A stretch of DNA of 64,000 bases. It comes from Mastigias papua. Lineage: Eukaryota > Cnidaria > Scyphozoa > Rhizostomeae > Mastigiidae. The stretch lies in the NCBI GenBank assembly GCA_964019165.1, contig OZ025271.1:9681775-9745774 (forward strand). The letters run 5' to 3'. Below, piece by piece: positions 1-12,158 of the stretch; within the stretch, counting starts at the first letter, position 1, and every line of letters starts with the position of its first letter. Made by a program: the position numbers and the translations under genes. The notes beneath the pieces were generated by a model that made no database searches, was not told the origin of the DNA, and was given only the letters and a program-made list of their open reading frames with translations.

Positions 1-1481
1 GTTCAACAGATTCGTGTCTTTCTACAACAAAACAAGACGCAACCACGTGTCCACAACTGTGCAGATCTTTAAGATATAAAAACTACCTTTCACATGATTG
101 GAAGACGAGTTAAACATCTTAATGGTTATTTGACGACTGATGTCATGTACCGAATGTTGTGCAGCAGGAGTCAGCCTCAATACCATGTATATGTTTCTGA
201 ACCACCAACTCAAAGCTATCAGCAATTGGTTATAAGGAACAGGTAGATGTATTGGATCGATCCAGACAAGAAGTTCGCAGCATTTAACATATAAGTAAAC
301 ATTATAGAAGAACATAGCCCTTAAATAACAAACCAGATTGTGACCAAAATGACCTAATTGTATACGTAATGCAGTAATACCGAGGTATACGAAACCATTT
401 ATTGACAAGGTATCAAACTGTTCAGCAGGTAAAGCTCCTTAACTGAAAATATGAAGGACACTTTACTTAAAACAGCAGGCACGGAGTTAAGGGGGGGGGA
501 GCAAGGGAACACTGTATATCCAAAAATGTTCAGATGAAAGTGTGTCTGAACCTATGAATACAGTATAGAAAATAGGAGATATGACCCAGAACAACAAGAA
601 TCAGCAAATATATTAGTGGCTATCTTTCAATCAGTTTCTACGTTGTAATGCTTAATAGAATTAAGACGCTTGAAATGTTCAGGACGTGAAACCCATTCGT
701 AAACGGATCTACCAATCGGCATACTCCCAGTGCTTCTCCTTTACTCTTTAAATTGCTATTTCATTTGGCAAACACAGCAACTGCATAGAGCAAGGCAGTA
801 GAAGACCCATGAGGGTGCATGAGACAGGAGTAAATGCTCTATACTTTGTTTAAACCTGTGGAGGTTTGTCACATGCACATTATTGACATTATCTCTCCTT
901 ATCTATCTAGAATCGGCGTACCTCTGTGCTAGGAAAGGGTGTTGTTCCACACAATTACCCCGGATTAAAATTGAAATCAACTTTTACATTTGAATAGTTT
1001 CATTGCCGAAGATAGTCATGCGAGTACCGGAGTGGTGCACAAGCTGAAACCAGGTGGGAGGGCTGAAAAACTTCATGTAGTGATATAGGACAATACAGCA
1101 TGTGTGGCATCGCCAGTGGAGAAAAGGTTCTCAAATCTACCTTCTAGAATTTATACAATGCATCTCAGATGCGAAATGCAGGATAAATCTCGTGTAACGC
1201 ATAAAATATAAAATACAAAGTCATTTTAAAAAATGCCGTAACGAAGCCCCCAAGCCCCCCCCCTCTAGTAGTGACGTACCTGCAACCTTCAACTATGGAA
1301 CAGCTTTCAGCCATCTGATTTCTGCACATATTTTCCGAAGAGTAGAACAGGAAAAGAGCCCCTTTAGGTGCTAATGAAAATTTATAATCCCATTTAATAT
1401 TATTAATGCTATTACAATTAACCTAGTAACATATGAATATAGTATTGGTTACAAATTCATAGATTTGCTTTAATTATTTAA
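1..1481. other. No gene recognised; AT-rich non-coding DNA
   Basis: I see no recognisable gene here. The longest open frame is 128 codons on the minus strand (22-408). It is rich in hydrophobic and aromatic residues, has no motif I recognise, and may be chance or a decayed element. A C-rich string near 1250-1270 resembles the eroded ends of DNA transposons but is too short to assign. Confidence 0.4.
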
Positions 1482-1709
1482 GGCCAATTTCCATTGGAGC
1501 TTTCCCGCTCACGCAGGCGTAGTGTCAAAACTCTGAGCGTACGTAGATACATGATAATGCGTGGACTATGTGCGCCAGAAGTTTGAGAGAAGCTCACCTT
1601 ACTGGCGCTCAAAGGGCATGCAAAATCAACACCAGTTGCTTTTAAGTACGCATGCTCAGATCTTGGTGCTACACAAGCGTGCACGAAAAAACTCTAATGG
1701 AAATCGGCC
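1482..1709. mobile_element. Small palindromic inverted-repeat element (MITE-like)
   Basis: The left end begins GGCCAATTTCCATTGGAG. The reverse complement of the right end reads GGCCGATTTCCATTAGAG. The similarity continues inward with mismatches over most of the 228 bp, so the element folds into an imperfect hairpin. TTAA lies directly left of the first GGCC and one base right of the last GGCC, which would fit a TTAA target site, but the extra base leaves the superfamily open. No coding capacity. Confidence 0.6.
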
Positions 1710-3393
1710 ATTAATGATCTTATTAATATTGAATTCGGCCTCTTGAGCCTTAAAACCAATCAAATAAAAGAATATCATAAATAAAATATCACATGACAGT
1801 GTACTTGGTTGAAACCGTGCGCTATGTTATCGTTCAACAGTAGGCCGTCCTATGTTAATGACTCGTGATAAACAGACCAGATGACGTCACTCTCAATTTT
1901 GTCAAACCAATTATCAGTACAGTAATTACATACTTCATCCCATAAAGCAGTATACCACTACACTGTGTAATTTTCTAACTTATCTATAACCTATATTGCA
2001 TTGGATTTGACAAAGACCAACACTTCGCATTGTACAACAACCAGGAGTGGTATTTGAATGCTAATTGTTTAGAGCTACGGCTATCACTGTAGAAGGTTCA
2101 TACTTTGGTCATTAACACTGACAAACAATAAATTGCTGGTTTTTAACTGTGACAAGGGATTTCCCTATAATCATGAACCAAAACCAAAACATGACAAATG
2201 ACATGAAGCCATCACTTCTATTACCAGGGGATCCAGGGGGACTGGGGGCCATGGCCCCTGAACGTTAGTATTTCCAATACAAACAATAGTGCTAAGAAAT
2301 AATGGTATATTAGTATCAGGAGTGCCGCAAAGGGGGATCATGGAGGTGAGGAATAAGTCCCTTTATTAGTATTACAAAATGAAGACTTTCCAGGGGCTAA
2401 GATCATTTCCAAAGATTTTTAAACCGGTATTAAACAACCCTTCAAGAAGTGCTGGAAGAATATTGAAATGATACAACTGAAAAGTGGAATTAATGTCATT
2501 ATTAATTCATATAGCTTCATAACATCACTGTCTGTTCACCGTCATTGTTTTTTAATTACATTATTACGTTAAATCATTCTAGAATAATAAGCAAACTTAA
2601 ATCGTCTTAAAAAATAATGATAATCCCAATTTATAAAACCAATAAATCCTAACATATAAAGCTAAGAAAAGAGATAATAACAACTTCATTAATAAACAGG
2701 AGATCATTCATAACATACTTTGTTTACGCAGTTAAACAATATATATAATAGAGACAAACATTTTCCCTATACATGACACAATATGATCGATACCTTTGGG
2801 CATCAATCTGGATTGCAGAATATGGCCTTTTGCAAAGAGGTTTCAAGTACGCATGAGCAAAAGATCACGTGTACAAGTGTGCACTTGATCTCAGGTGTGC
2901 ACTTTAAGTACATATACACCTGACATACTGGCCTATGCGCTTTTCAAATTAAGACCATTTCAGTTATTTCTGTTGTTTTCTAACCTCAAAAATTCCTATC
3001 AACAAGATGCACATCAATGGTTCCTTTATTATTTGAAAGTTCGCAAATGTTTAAATTACCCCACCAAACCACGCCCTATCGCCTTATAACACCCTGTCAC
3101 GCCCATATTTTTGTGTACAATAACAATCAATCTTTAGTGTGCACTTGCCAAAATCTGCATTCTGTGCATCAAATAAACCGAAATAAACTACTTGCTGCAT
3201 ATGCCATGGCCTGACATTTCTCATCAAACAATTGTTCAATTGATTAACCCAATGTACGTTAAGAGATTGAAACTCTACATAAACCAAATGTACAAAACTA
3301 ATAAAGATGTTTTACGCCATTAACTAATACTATGGCCACATTTGTATATGGAAGCAAAACACAACCAAAATAGCTCATTATTGGCAAGCTCCT
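1710..3393. other. No gene recognised
   Basis: AT-rich sequence without a supported gene. A G-rich string around 2228-2262 containing GGGGGCCATGGCCCC resembles another at about 47565-47585, and both may be edges of an unidentified old repeat. The open frames around 2895-3287 overlap each other on both strands and look like chance. Confidence 0.4.
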
Positions 3394-3396
3394 TTA

Positions 3397-3607
3397 GGCA
3401 TGGCTTAAACAGCGCATTTTGAGTGGAGCAAATTAGCTTATTCCCTTTCAAAACATCTCAGTATCAATTAAATTCGCTCATAATTTGCTGTCTAACTTCA
3501 AGAGTGAATCAAATTAAATTCGCCCATAATTCGCCAATGAGAGCGAATCATGAGCGAATTTAATCGTATTTAATTCACTCCGCTCAAAATGCAGTCTAAA
3601 CTATGCC
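3397..3607. mobile_element. Harbinger-like MITE with TTA target duplication
   Basis: The left terminus GGCATGGCTTAAACAGCGC and the reverse complement of the right terminus, GGCATAGTTTAGACTGC, are imperfect inverted repeats that continue through a shared ATTTTGAGYGGAG segment. TTA directly flanks both sides (3394-3396 and 3608-3610). A TTA/TAA duplication with a GG-starting terminus is the established signature of PIF/Harbinger elements. Length is 211 bp with no coding capacity, so it would have been moved in trans. Confidence 0.72.
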
Positions 3608-4050
3608 TTACAAAGGTCCAAACTTTTCTTTGATAATCTTGGTTAGCAAAGATGACGTTATTTGCAACAAATCATGGTATCCGCTTTTAGCCCATTTGCT
3701 TCAATAAAAGTTAAGAAACTCTTAAGAAAATCTCAACCTCAACATCAGGAAAAGTGACGAAAATCGAGGCTCAGACGAAAACGTGGTTTGCTTATAAAAT
3801 AAGCGTGTACTACAACATGATCTGATAAATTAAACAATGTTTCCTTTCTGGTAATGTGATGCCAGTTTAATGCTAGTATAGAGGAAATTGTGGCAATGTG
3901 TTGTTCTTGAAGAAGACAATAATATAAACGTAATGAGTGAATGAATGGAAAAAGGAGAGCAATAATGGACTCGCTACAGGTATCTCAAAGTAAAGTTTTA
4001 CTTTTATGCTAAAGACTGCTGATAATAATGAAATGATGCCGCCTCCTGCT

Positions 4051-4654
4051 TGGTGCAAAACCGTTGCATTGTGGGAAATGTAGTGTAAAACATCTGAGGG
4101 CTGTTGGCTTGCTGCAGTCCGCAGGCCGGGTCTCGTAATAAATCAATATGATCCCAAGGGCCATGGAAAACCTTCTTGATGGCCTGATGTTACCCGTGGC
4201 CCGTGACACTGATATATACGCAGTAAAACTGATGATTTTTACTGTACTTCTTCAGTAGGGAAGAAATGGTATTAGAAAGAAACAAAAATCTAGGACTAAC
4301 CCTAACCCTGTACTCCACGGCCCTTTCCCAAGAGAAACCAAAGCAGCCTCAAAATGGGACAAAATATGCAGCACTAAACAGAGGGAAATAAGCAGCATCG
4401 ATCTGGCCCTGTGCTCTATGACTCAGTCCAACGACAATAAACAGAGTCCAGTTGGTTACACGTAATTTAAACTTTAATGGATCATTAACATCCGCCTTAC
4501 AACTAATGCCAACCCAAACCATGACAGGCACCCTACACCACACCATAACGTTGGCTTTAACCCTAACCCTCCGCAAGTTGTAAGTGGTGCAGTACAATTT
4601 ATCGTCAGTTTCGACCCTAGATGTATCGAAAGGAGTAAGTTTGTACAGAATTTA
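4051..4654. other. Left flank of the block, no gene
   Basis: This 600-bp stretch has no recognisable gene. It begins TGGTGCAAAACCG, sharing 13 bases with the terminal region of the palindromic element at 14099-14111. It contains a short hairpin at about 4217-4245 and two isolated pairs of CCCTAA units (about 4298 and 4559), too few to be telomeric repeat. Confidence 0.4.
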
Positions 4655-5105
4655 CGGGGATTTGGACTTTAATGTCCTGGAGACAAGATTCACATTCACA
4701 TTCGAGCACAATATTCAGATTTGATGGTAGTCATCTTGTAACTGTCCAAAACATGTCGTAGATAGAATATCGAAGCATCTAACTCAAATAACATCCGACT
4801 AGACATGTCAAGCTACATTTTGAATATTTTTCCATAATTTTTACCCAGGGGTTTCCTCAAACGAAGTGCCGTTACGATCAATTACGTCACATTCCCATAC
4901 CAATGAGTTTGAATTAATGTGAGTTTTCGATCACTTATTGCAAATAAAACAGAATTTCAACAAAATATCATCCGACTAGGCATGTTAAGCTATATTTTGA
5001 ATATTTTCCCATAATTTTTAACCCAGAGGGGTTCTCAAACGAAGTGCTGTTATGATCAGTTACCTCGATTTCTCAAACCGATAAGCTTCATTAGTGTGAA
5101 ATTTC
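4655..5105 (+). repeat. Left arm of the 178-bp-unit foldback
   Basis: Two units with an exact 178-bp spacing plus a unique outer segment. It is the reverse complement of the outer part of 12540-13305, with fewer units than the right arm. Confidence 0.7.
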
Positions 5106-6294
5106 GAACTCCCATTTCAAATGATATACGCCTACAGATAGGAACGGTACACACTAGTACCAAATCTTAGTGAGATTGTCTTTGAGAAAGTTGACCAAAT
5201 CTTCAAGAAAGTTGACATTATGGAGGAAGTAAGCGGCTTTTCGACATTGAGAGAAACTGAGCATTGAAATCGGTTGCAGCACACGGAAACTTTGCTGAAA
5301 TAAATGTATGGGAAAGCTGGCACCTTAACATTCGATGTAAAGAAATAGAAAGTATTGTAACGTTTGCTCAAAGTGTATGGTAGTGATGTAGCATCTAAGC
5401 AAAATTTAGCACCTTCCGTTGCCATTATGTCCATATGCGTAAAGATGGGAGATATGGGAGCCTTTGAAGAAAGTTGGTAAATCCTGAAAGGTTGAATATT
5501 CTTGGGTTAAATCTAATAGTTAGATTGCAACTATTTATAGAGAACATAAAGATGACGGTCGTAATATTCTAATAATGCTTAATTGCCAGTCCGCCTTTGC
5601 CCATACCCAGTAGCTATGAGAATGTAGCAGAAGAGGGCCTATTGTTGTATGACTTTGCTTTATTTGTCAGACTTCAGCCAAAACCATATAATTAAGTGCA
5701 GTTTGGATGCCATTGGAGGTTGCCATGCCTCCCAGCTGATTGGTACGCGCTATATTTGCATTAACTGCACCCCCCCCAATAAAATCACCCTGGTTGTGGG
5801 CCTGTTGGTGTGCGTTGTACACTATTCTTCCTATAATTCATGAGGAGACTAACTAGCTTATAACACTGGCAGAATAGTTATAACTCCAAATGTTATCTCT
5901 AACAAACGTATTTACACTATACCTCACATTATCTGCTGGCACGTCTATTGATAATGGCTATGTTCTTGTTGTTAATGAGAGATTGAAAATTTACGTTAAT
6001 TAGAGGTCATCGGACAGAGAATATGACGTAGCGGAACGTGCAGGCATCACTTTTGATGAACCCCCTCGGTTAGATAATATGAACCAATATCCAAACCGTA
6101 GTTTAACATGCTCACTTGGATATTCGTTAAAATTCTGGTTTACTTCCATGCAGAGGCTGAAATTTCGTATTAAGGAAAGTTTATCGAACTGACAATGTGA
6201 CATACAGTTGACATCCGCTTTTTCAACTGCCCCCGATATCGAACATTCGTTATTTCGAACCACTGTCTGTTTCCCTTGGTTTTGCTATAGGGTA

Positions 6295-6618
6295 TGGGAG
6301 AATCATTGCGCATATTGGGTAACTAATTTTTCTTCTTCTAGTAGCATCCGGATTAAGGGTTTGATTACAATATATGCATATCGATATTACTTGTCTAGTC
6401 ATAGTGTTGATTTCTGTATAGCGATTTACTGTGTCTCATTTCAATTCTGGCGATTGCACATTGTGCATTAATATCGGGTATGTTAACATTAGAAGTCAGT
6501 TGCTTCGTAGAGTTGGTTGTCCAATGATTAGAAAGTGATTGAACGTATCGATGTGTTGTTTATGCTTGAGTTTTCTGCCGCACGTATAGAAGAATCAGAG
6601 GGAAGTTTCCCAAAATAG
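6295..6618 (+). repeat. 5' LTR of BEL copy 1
   Basis: Starts TGGGAGAATC and ends within TTTCCCAAAATAG; it matches 12159-12482 with four substitutions and no indel. The short inverted ends TGGGA and TCCCA fit LTR convention, so the true 3' end may be a few bases inside 6618. Confidence 0.9.
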
Positions 6619-6636
6619 TGGTCCACCGAGCCGGAT
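6619..6636 (+). other. Primer-binding site, probably tRNA-Tyr
   Basis: TGGTCCACCGAGCCGGAT begins directly after the LTR. Its complement ends in CCA and has a TCCGGCTCG stretch resembling the 3' end of animal tRNA-Tyr as I recall it. The primer identity is an inference; the position and the TGG start are seen directly. Confidence 0.6.
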
Positions 6637-6651
6637 ACGTTGCAGCGGAAA

Positions 6652-6906
6652 ATGGAACATGTCGATAGACTGAAAAAGAAGCGAAGAACCACGCGCGGTA
6701 TAGTATCGAAACAAATCAAGCGGATCGAGGAGTTTTTAGGTACTAAGGAGAACGATGTGCGTCGATTAAAACAATACCAGACTGACCTTAATGACAAACT
6801 AGGAAACCTCAAGGAATTGGACGAACAAATTCTTGAGGGGCTGCTTGACAACGATGTAGATGATGAAGGTCGCGAAAAAGAAGCAGAAGAAGCCCAAGAA
6901 GTTTGA
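6652..6906 (+). pseudogene. gag: BEL gag, N-terminal segment, ending at an in-frame TGA
   Basis: The first ATG after the primer-binding site (6652) opens an 84-codon frame, highly charged and predicted coiled coil, rich in Lys/Arg at the start and Asp/Glu at the end. This is typical of the N-terminus of BEL gag proteins. The frame stops at TGA 6904-6906, and the same frame resumes immediately and continues as gag. The simplest reading is a nonsense mutation in a longer gag-pol frame. A deliberately short first protein cannot be excluded from one copy. Confidence 0.7.
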
Positions 6907-9423
6907 GACAAAGTGTTATACTGCCTGAGTGGCGTAGAACAAGCCTTGTTGGAGATAGAACGTAAAGGAAAAAATGGGAAGAGCGCGCAGAACGGCATTA
7001 AGTCCATGACAAGCCAGAGTCGGGAAATTAAAGTTAAGTTGCCAAAACTCGAGATAAAAAAGTTTTCTGGCAAAGTGCAAGATTGGAGTGAATTTTGGGA
7101 CTCATTTAAAAGTGCCATAGATAACGACCCAGATTTAGCCAACATTGACAAATTTAAGTATCTCCGCAGCTTCCTGGAAGAAATGCCAAGGAGAGTCATA
7201 GCGGGATTGTCATTGACAGAAGTGAACTATTCGTCTGCCGTAGAGATCCTCAAAGAAAGATACGCGAAACCAACCGTTATTAAGAGAGCCCATATCAATG
7301 AATTGGTGAATATGCAACCTGTATTCAACGAAAGAAGCCAGGTGAGGTTAAAAAATTTTTATGATGATGTAGAAACTCATTTTCGGGGACTTAAAGCATT
7401 GGATGTAGACCAGGATACTTATTCAAGTATCGTAGTACCTGTACTTATGGACAAATTGCCAGAGTCTATCAGACTGAACATGATTCGCTTTGGAGAAGGC
7501 GATCACTTAGAGTGGGACTTGGAAGAAATGCTCGAGGCCCTAAAGAAAGAGATAGATATTAGAGAGAGTCACATGTCAATTTTCAAGGTACAGAACAACC
7601 CCTCTCATTTGCAGAAGCCTGGCACTAGTTCTAGAACATTTTCTGAACAGCAGAAGGAACGGATTGCTACAGCTAGTGCACTGTTTGTGAAAGATGGAAC
7701 AGAGCGATGCGTTTTTTGTAGTTCTGGAGAGCACAAGACAGATCAATGCAGTTATGTAGTTAGACCAGAAGAACGAAAGAAGGTACTTATGAAGTTTGCA
7801 AGGTGTTTCATATGCCTGAACAAGGGACACAAATCGTTCAATTGCCAGAAGAGGGTAAAATGTAGATTTTGTCAAGGCAAACATCATTATTTGATATGTA
7901 ATGTTGGTAGCTGTAGCAGTGCTGTAGTGCAGGATAAGCAAATAGAAGTTCTAAAAGCTGCTGCGCCTAACCCATCCCTAAGCCCCACCGCCGCATCTTG
8001 GGTTGGTACCACGGTTTCTTCGTCCAAGCAGAGAGTGGCTTTACAGACCGCCTTGGCTGCTGTGGAAGGAAAGAAGGAAGGAAAGTTGAGAGTATTGTTC
8101 GACACTGGTAGTCAGAGAACGTTTGTAAGTATGAGGGCAGTCCATAAGCTGGATCTGAAGCCAATAAGAGAGGAGAGTTTGAGTATAAAGGTGATAGGGA
8201 GGAGTGAACCAGAGACAGCTCTCAGAAGTATTTATGAGATACCATTATTGTCATTGCAGGGAGGAAGAAAGGTAAGTGTTGAAGCATTTCTGATAGAGGA
8301 GATATTGAACATTAGGAATGAGCATATTGAGAAAGTGACTAAACATTATCCTCATCTTCAGAATTTAGTTTTTTCAGATAGTTCAAGACAAGAAGATTTC
8401 CTTGAAATCGACCTATTAATTGGTTCAGATTATCTTTGGCAATTTCATGAAGGACAAGTCATACGAGGGGGGCAACAGGAGCCAGTTGCTGTAAAAACCA
8501 GTTTGGGATGGGTCATCTCAGGACCATTAAGAGGTGAGCAATTAAATTCTCTATCTGAATGTAAATTTGTAGGGTTTGTGGCAGACTCAATGAGTCCAAG
8601 TAGAAGGGCAAAGAATGAGTTAGAGAAAAATTTGAGCAGACTATGGGACTTAGATTCCCTTGGCATAAGGGCTGATGATGATGTTTATGTGCGTACAATT
8701 GATAATATAGGATTTAATGGTGAAAGGTACTCTGTAGATCTGCCCTGGAAGGTTGGACATGGTCCAGTGCCATCAAACTATCAGAATGCCCTTGGAAGGT
8801 TGAAGGGACAGTTAAAGTCATTGAGTAAGTCTCCAGATATTTTAAGTGAGTATGATAGAATTATCAGAGAGCAAGCAGACAATGGCATAATAGAACAGGT
8901 AACTGCTATGGATACAAATGATAATGTCTCTTATTTACCACACCACCTTGTAGTACGCAAGGATGTAGAAACAACCAAAGTTCGCATTGTCTATGATGCC
9001 TCATGTAAGGACAGGGAAAGTGGAGTATCTCTAAATGATTGTCTACATACAGGCCCACCACTTACTCCACTTATGCTTGATATCCTCCTTAGGTTCCGTG
9101 AAAAAGCAATTGTATTAATTGGAGATATTGAGAAAGCTTTTCTCAATATAGAAGTAAGCCCAGATGATAGAAACTATTTGCGTTTTTTATGGGTTAACAA
9201 CATACACTCTATTGATAAGGAAATTGATACTTATAGATTCAAAAGAGTGGTGTTTGGAGTGAAATCTTCACCATTCTTATTAAATGCTGTTATACATTAT
9301 CATGTCAATAGATATTTACAAGAAGACCCAGAATTTGTGGACTGTTTAGAAAAGGGATTCTTCGTTGATGATTTTGTGACATCCTGTGAGAATTCTATTG
9401 AGGCTTTTGAGTTGTATAAGTAA
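6907..9423 (+). pseudogene. gag-pol: BEL gag, zinc knuckles, protease and start of reverse transcriptase
   Basis: About 836 codons. In order: a gag region (DUF1759-like, with KLEIKKFSGKVQDWSEFWDSF near residue 45), cysteine knuckles CVFCSSGEHKTDQC and CFICLNKGHKSFNC plus a third CRFCQGKHHYLIC, an aspartic protease with the active-site motif LFDTGSQ, then a Pao-type reverse transcriptase with GDIEKAFLNIEV and the catalytic FVDD box. The frame ends at TAA 9421-9423 in the middle of the reverse transcriptase, and the same frame continues after it. The domains are those of BEL/Pao gag-pol. This copy is broken by the stop, identically in the second block. Confidence 0.9.
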
Positions 9424-9435
9424 GCAAAACAGAGA

Positions 9436-10260
9436 ATGAGTGAAGGTGGATTCAGACTTAGGAAATGGAAGACAAATGATGAAGAGTTAGCTACAAAAAT
9501 AATTGAAAATGAGAATGTGAAAGAAGGCTCAAAAGTAAAAGGTATAGGACAAGAAAATGAATCTGCAGCAGTGTCAACAGGTTTAAGAGCTAAGACAAAA
9601 GTTTTAGGGTTGACTTGGGATAGTGAAAAGGATGAATTGTTAATTGACTTGAAAGCCTTGCTAAATAAATCATGTGAAGTTTTCCCTACAAAAAGAAGTA
9701 TATTGAGCATGCTGGCAGCTATCTTTGATCCTCTAGGATTAGTAAGCCCTATAATGGTAACAGCAAAGATTCTTTTTCAAGACTTGTGCTTGAGTAAATG
9801 TGACTGGGACCAAGTTTTGCCACAAGATAAATTAGGTAGATGGAAAGAGTGGTTGCAAGGGCTAGATAGAATTCAGAATATATCAACATCACGTTTTATG
9901 CTACATGGTTGTCAGGGAAAGGTAGTTAAGACTAGTCTACATGGATTTGCAGATGCTAGTGGTAAGGCATACTGTGCCACAGTATATATAGTTTGTGAGA
10001 CAAGTATGGGTACTCATTCTACACTATTGTGTTCAAAAACTCGCATAGCACCATTGAAATCCTTGAGTATCCCAAGGTTAGAGCTTATGGCTGCTAGAAT
10101 TTTGGTAACCCTGATGAATACAGTTAGAAAGGCACTAAGTAAGCAGACAAAAATAGACGAGGTGAGATATTGGTCTGATAGTATGACTGTACTGTACTGG
10201 CTACAAAACAAAAAGGGGAATGGAAAACCTTTGTTCAGCACAGGGTTAATGAAATCTTAA
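9436..10260 (+). pseudogene. pol: BEL reverse transcriptase end and RNase H
   Basis: Same frame as the preceding segment, following its TAA. It carries the thumb/connection region and a Pao RNase H recognisable by GFADASGKAYCATVY, SIPRLELMAA and YWSDSMTVLYWL. The frame is lost near 10222-10240, at or next to an AAAA run, where homology moves to another frame; the TAA at 10258-10260 is therefore reached out of register. A one-base loss in the A run is the likely cause (inference). Confidence 0.85.
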
Positions 10261-12137
10261 CTAGCACCCAGAAACAGGATTGGAATCATGTAGCAAGCTT
10301 AGATAACCCAGCAGATTTAGGCTCAAGAGGGGTAAGTGCAATGTATCTTAAGGAAAGTGAACTTTGGTGGAAGGGTCCTATTTGGTTAAGGCAAGGGCAG
10401 AGTAGGTGGCCTAAAGATTTCAACATTGATGAGTCAAGTGAAGTGAGTGAGGAAAGAAAACAAACTGTTTTAGCCACCACAGTGATAACAGAGAGGAAAG
10501 GTATAGGTCAAATTATTGATATAGATAGGTATAGCTCATATGGAAAACTCTTAAGAGTTACTGCATTTACACAGAGATTTGTATCAAACTTACAGATAAA
10601 GAGGAATGGAGAAGAATTACATTTAGACAATCTTAAATTGAGTGAGATCAAGGATGCAGAAGTAACATGGATGAGAGAAGCACAATCGGCCTTAAAAAGC
10701 AGTCAGGATTATTCTAAGCATAAGGAGCAGCTAGGAATCATTGAAAGTGGCGGCACGCTAGTATGTCAGGGTAGATTAGGAAACTCGGAACTTGAATTGA
10801 GTGCAAAGTACCCAATAATATTACCAAGAGAACATAGACTGACAGAACTTATTGTATGGGACGTTCATGAAAAGGTACATCATAGTAAAGTAAAAAGTAC
10901 ATTGGAAGAGTTGCGTTCCAGATTTTGGGTGACTAAGGGGAGGCAATTTGTAAAGAAAGTAATAGGCAAATGCTTCATTTGTAGAAAACTAGAAGGTAAG
11001 CCTTACAGTTCACGACCTATGGCACCACTACCAGATTTTCGAGTAAATGCCGCACCACCTTTCAGTAAGGTTGGCGTGGATTTTGCCGGCCCATTATATT
11101 GTAAGGGACATAAAGGAAGTATGATAAAAACGTATATTGCGTTGTTTACCTGTTGTTTGACTAGAGCTATTCACTTGGAATTGATAAACGAATTAACGAC
11201 ATTGAGCTTTCTAAATTGCTTTAAGCGGTTTACACCACGAAGGGGTACACCAAGCCTTGTTGTGTCTGACAACGCAAAAACGTTCAAGGCTGCCTCAAAG
11301 TTTTTTAAGAAGTGTGGTAAGGATACGGGCGTGAATAAATTTATGAATGAAAGGAAGATAGATTGGAGGTTTAATCTCGCCAAGACCCCGTGGGCTGGAG
11401 GTATGTTTGAACGTATGATCCAGAGTGTAAAGAGGTGTCTACGTAAAGTGTTAGGAAATTCTAAGCTTACTCAAGACGAATTGTACTCAACATTGACAGA
11501 AATCGAAGCTACTATAAACTCACGACCTTTAACCTATCAATACGAATTAGGAGAAGCTCTAACCCCATCCCACATACTATATGGACGTAGACTGTCACCG
11601 TTTTCTCTAAACGTTGAAGCGAATGATATCTCAGACACTGAAAGTGAAATTTCACACGATAGTGTAACCAAAAGATTCTTATATCTTCAGAGAAAGCTTA
11701 ATTCTTTCTGGAACAGATGGTCAAAAGAATATTTAATTGAACTAAGAGAGCATCAAAGGCTGAAGAAAACCGCCCCAGCGGTCATCGAAGAGGGAGAAGT
11801 CGTTCTTGTACAAGACGAGGCAGCTAAACGCTGTCAGTGGAAATTGGGATTAATAGAAGAGCGCATAACAGGTAAGGATGGACAGGTAAGAGGAGTACTA
11901 GTGCGTATGTGCGGAAAAGGTAAGCCACAATTTATTACGAGGCCGATACAAAAGTTAATTCCTTTAGAAATAGGTTGTGTAGCAAGCGAAAAGGAACAGG
12001 TAGGTAGGAGAAGTGAATGTAAAGACAGGAACGTGGATGCAGGAAGGAGGAATGAACATAATGACGTGAGGCCCCGTCCAGTGCGCGCTGCGGCCAAAAA
12101 TGCCAGATGTATTTCGCGACTTATGCTTGATTCATAG
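10261..12137 (+). pseudogene. pol: BEL integrase
   Basis: This frame continues pol after the frameshift; the first ATG in it is 10341 but is not a real start. It carries an HHCC zinc domain (HHSK...CFICRK), an rve integrase core with the acidic residues in GVDFAGPLY, VVSDNAKTF and GGMFERMIQS, and a C-terminal DUF5641-like domain (EVVLVQDE...WKLGLIEE...TRPIQKLIPLE). The integrase is uninterrupted to the stop at 12135-12137, seven bases before the purine tract. Confidence 0.92.
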
Positions 12138-12143
12138 TGAATC

Positions 12144-12154
12144 AAGGAGGGGGG
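12144..12154 (+). other. Polypurine tract of BEL copy 1
   Basis: AAGGAGGGGGG ends just before the 3' LTR, the expected place and composition for the plus-strand primer of an LTR retrotransposon. Confidence 0.75.
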
Positions 12155-12158
12155 TATA

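Noticed and set aside
22..408. 128-codon minus-strand open frame
   Set aside because: No recognisable motif, and composition is biased to hydrophobic residues in AT-rich DNA. Kept only as a note, not called as a gene.
4290..4580. CCCTAACCCTAA strings as interstitial telomere repeat
   Set aside because: Only two units at each place, and similar pairs occur in the palindromic element; too short to indicate telomeric origin.
5132..5434. 100-codon minus-strand frame between the foldback arms
   Set aside because: It could be a remnant of the foldback's own gene, but I recognise no transposase motif on either strand.
6208..7199. Open frames on both strands over the BEL LTR and gag start, such as 6528-7199 minus
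   Set aside because: They lie antisense to, or inside, an LTR and gag whose identity is clear; they are shadows.
7576..8700. Several antisense frames under BEL gag-pol
   Set aside because: The sense strand carries zinc knuckles and the protease motif; the antisense strings have no domains.
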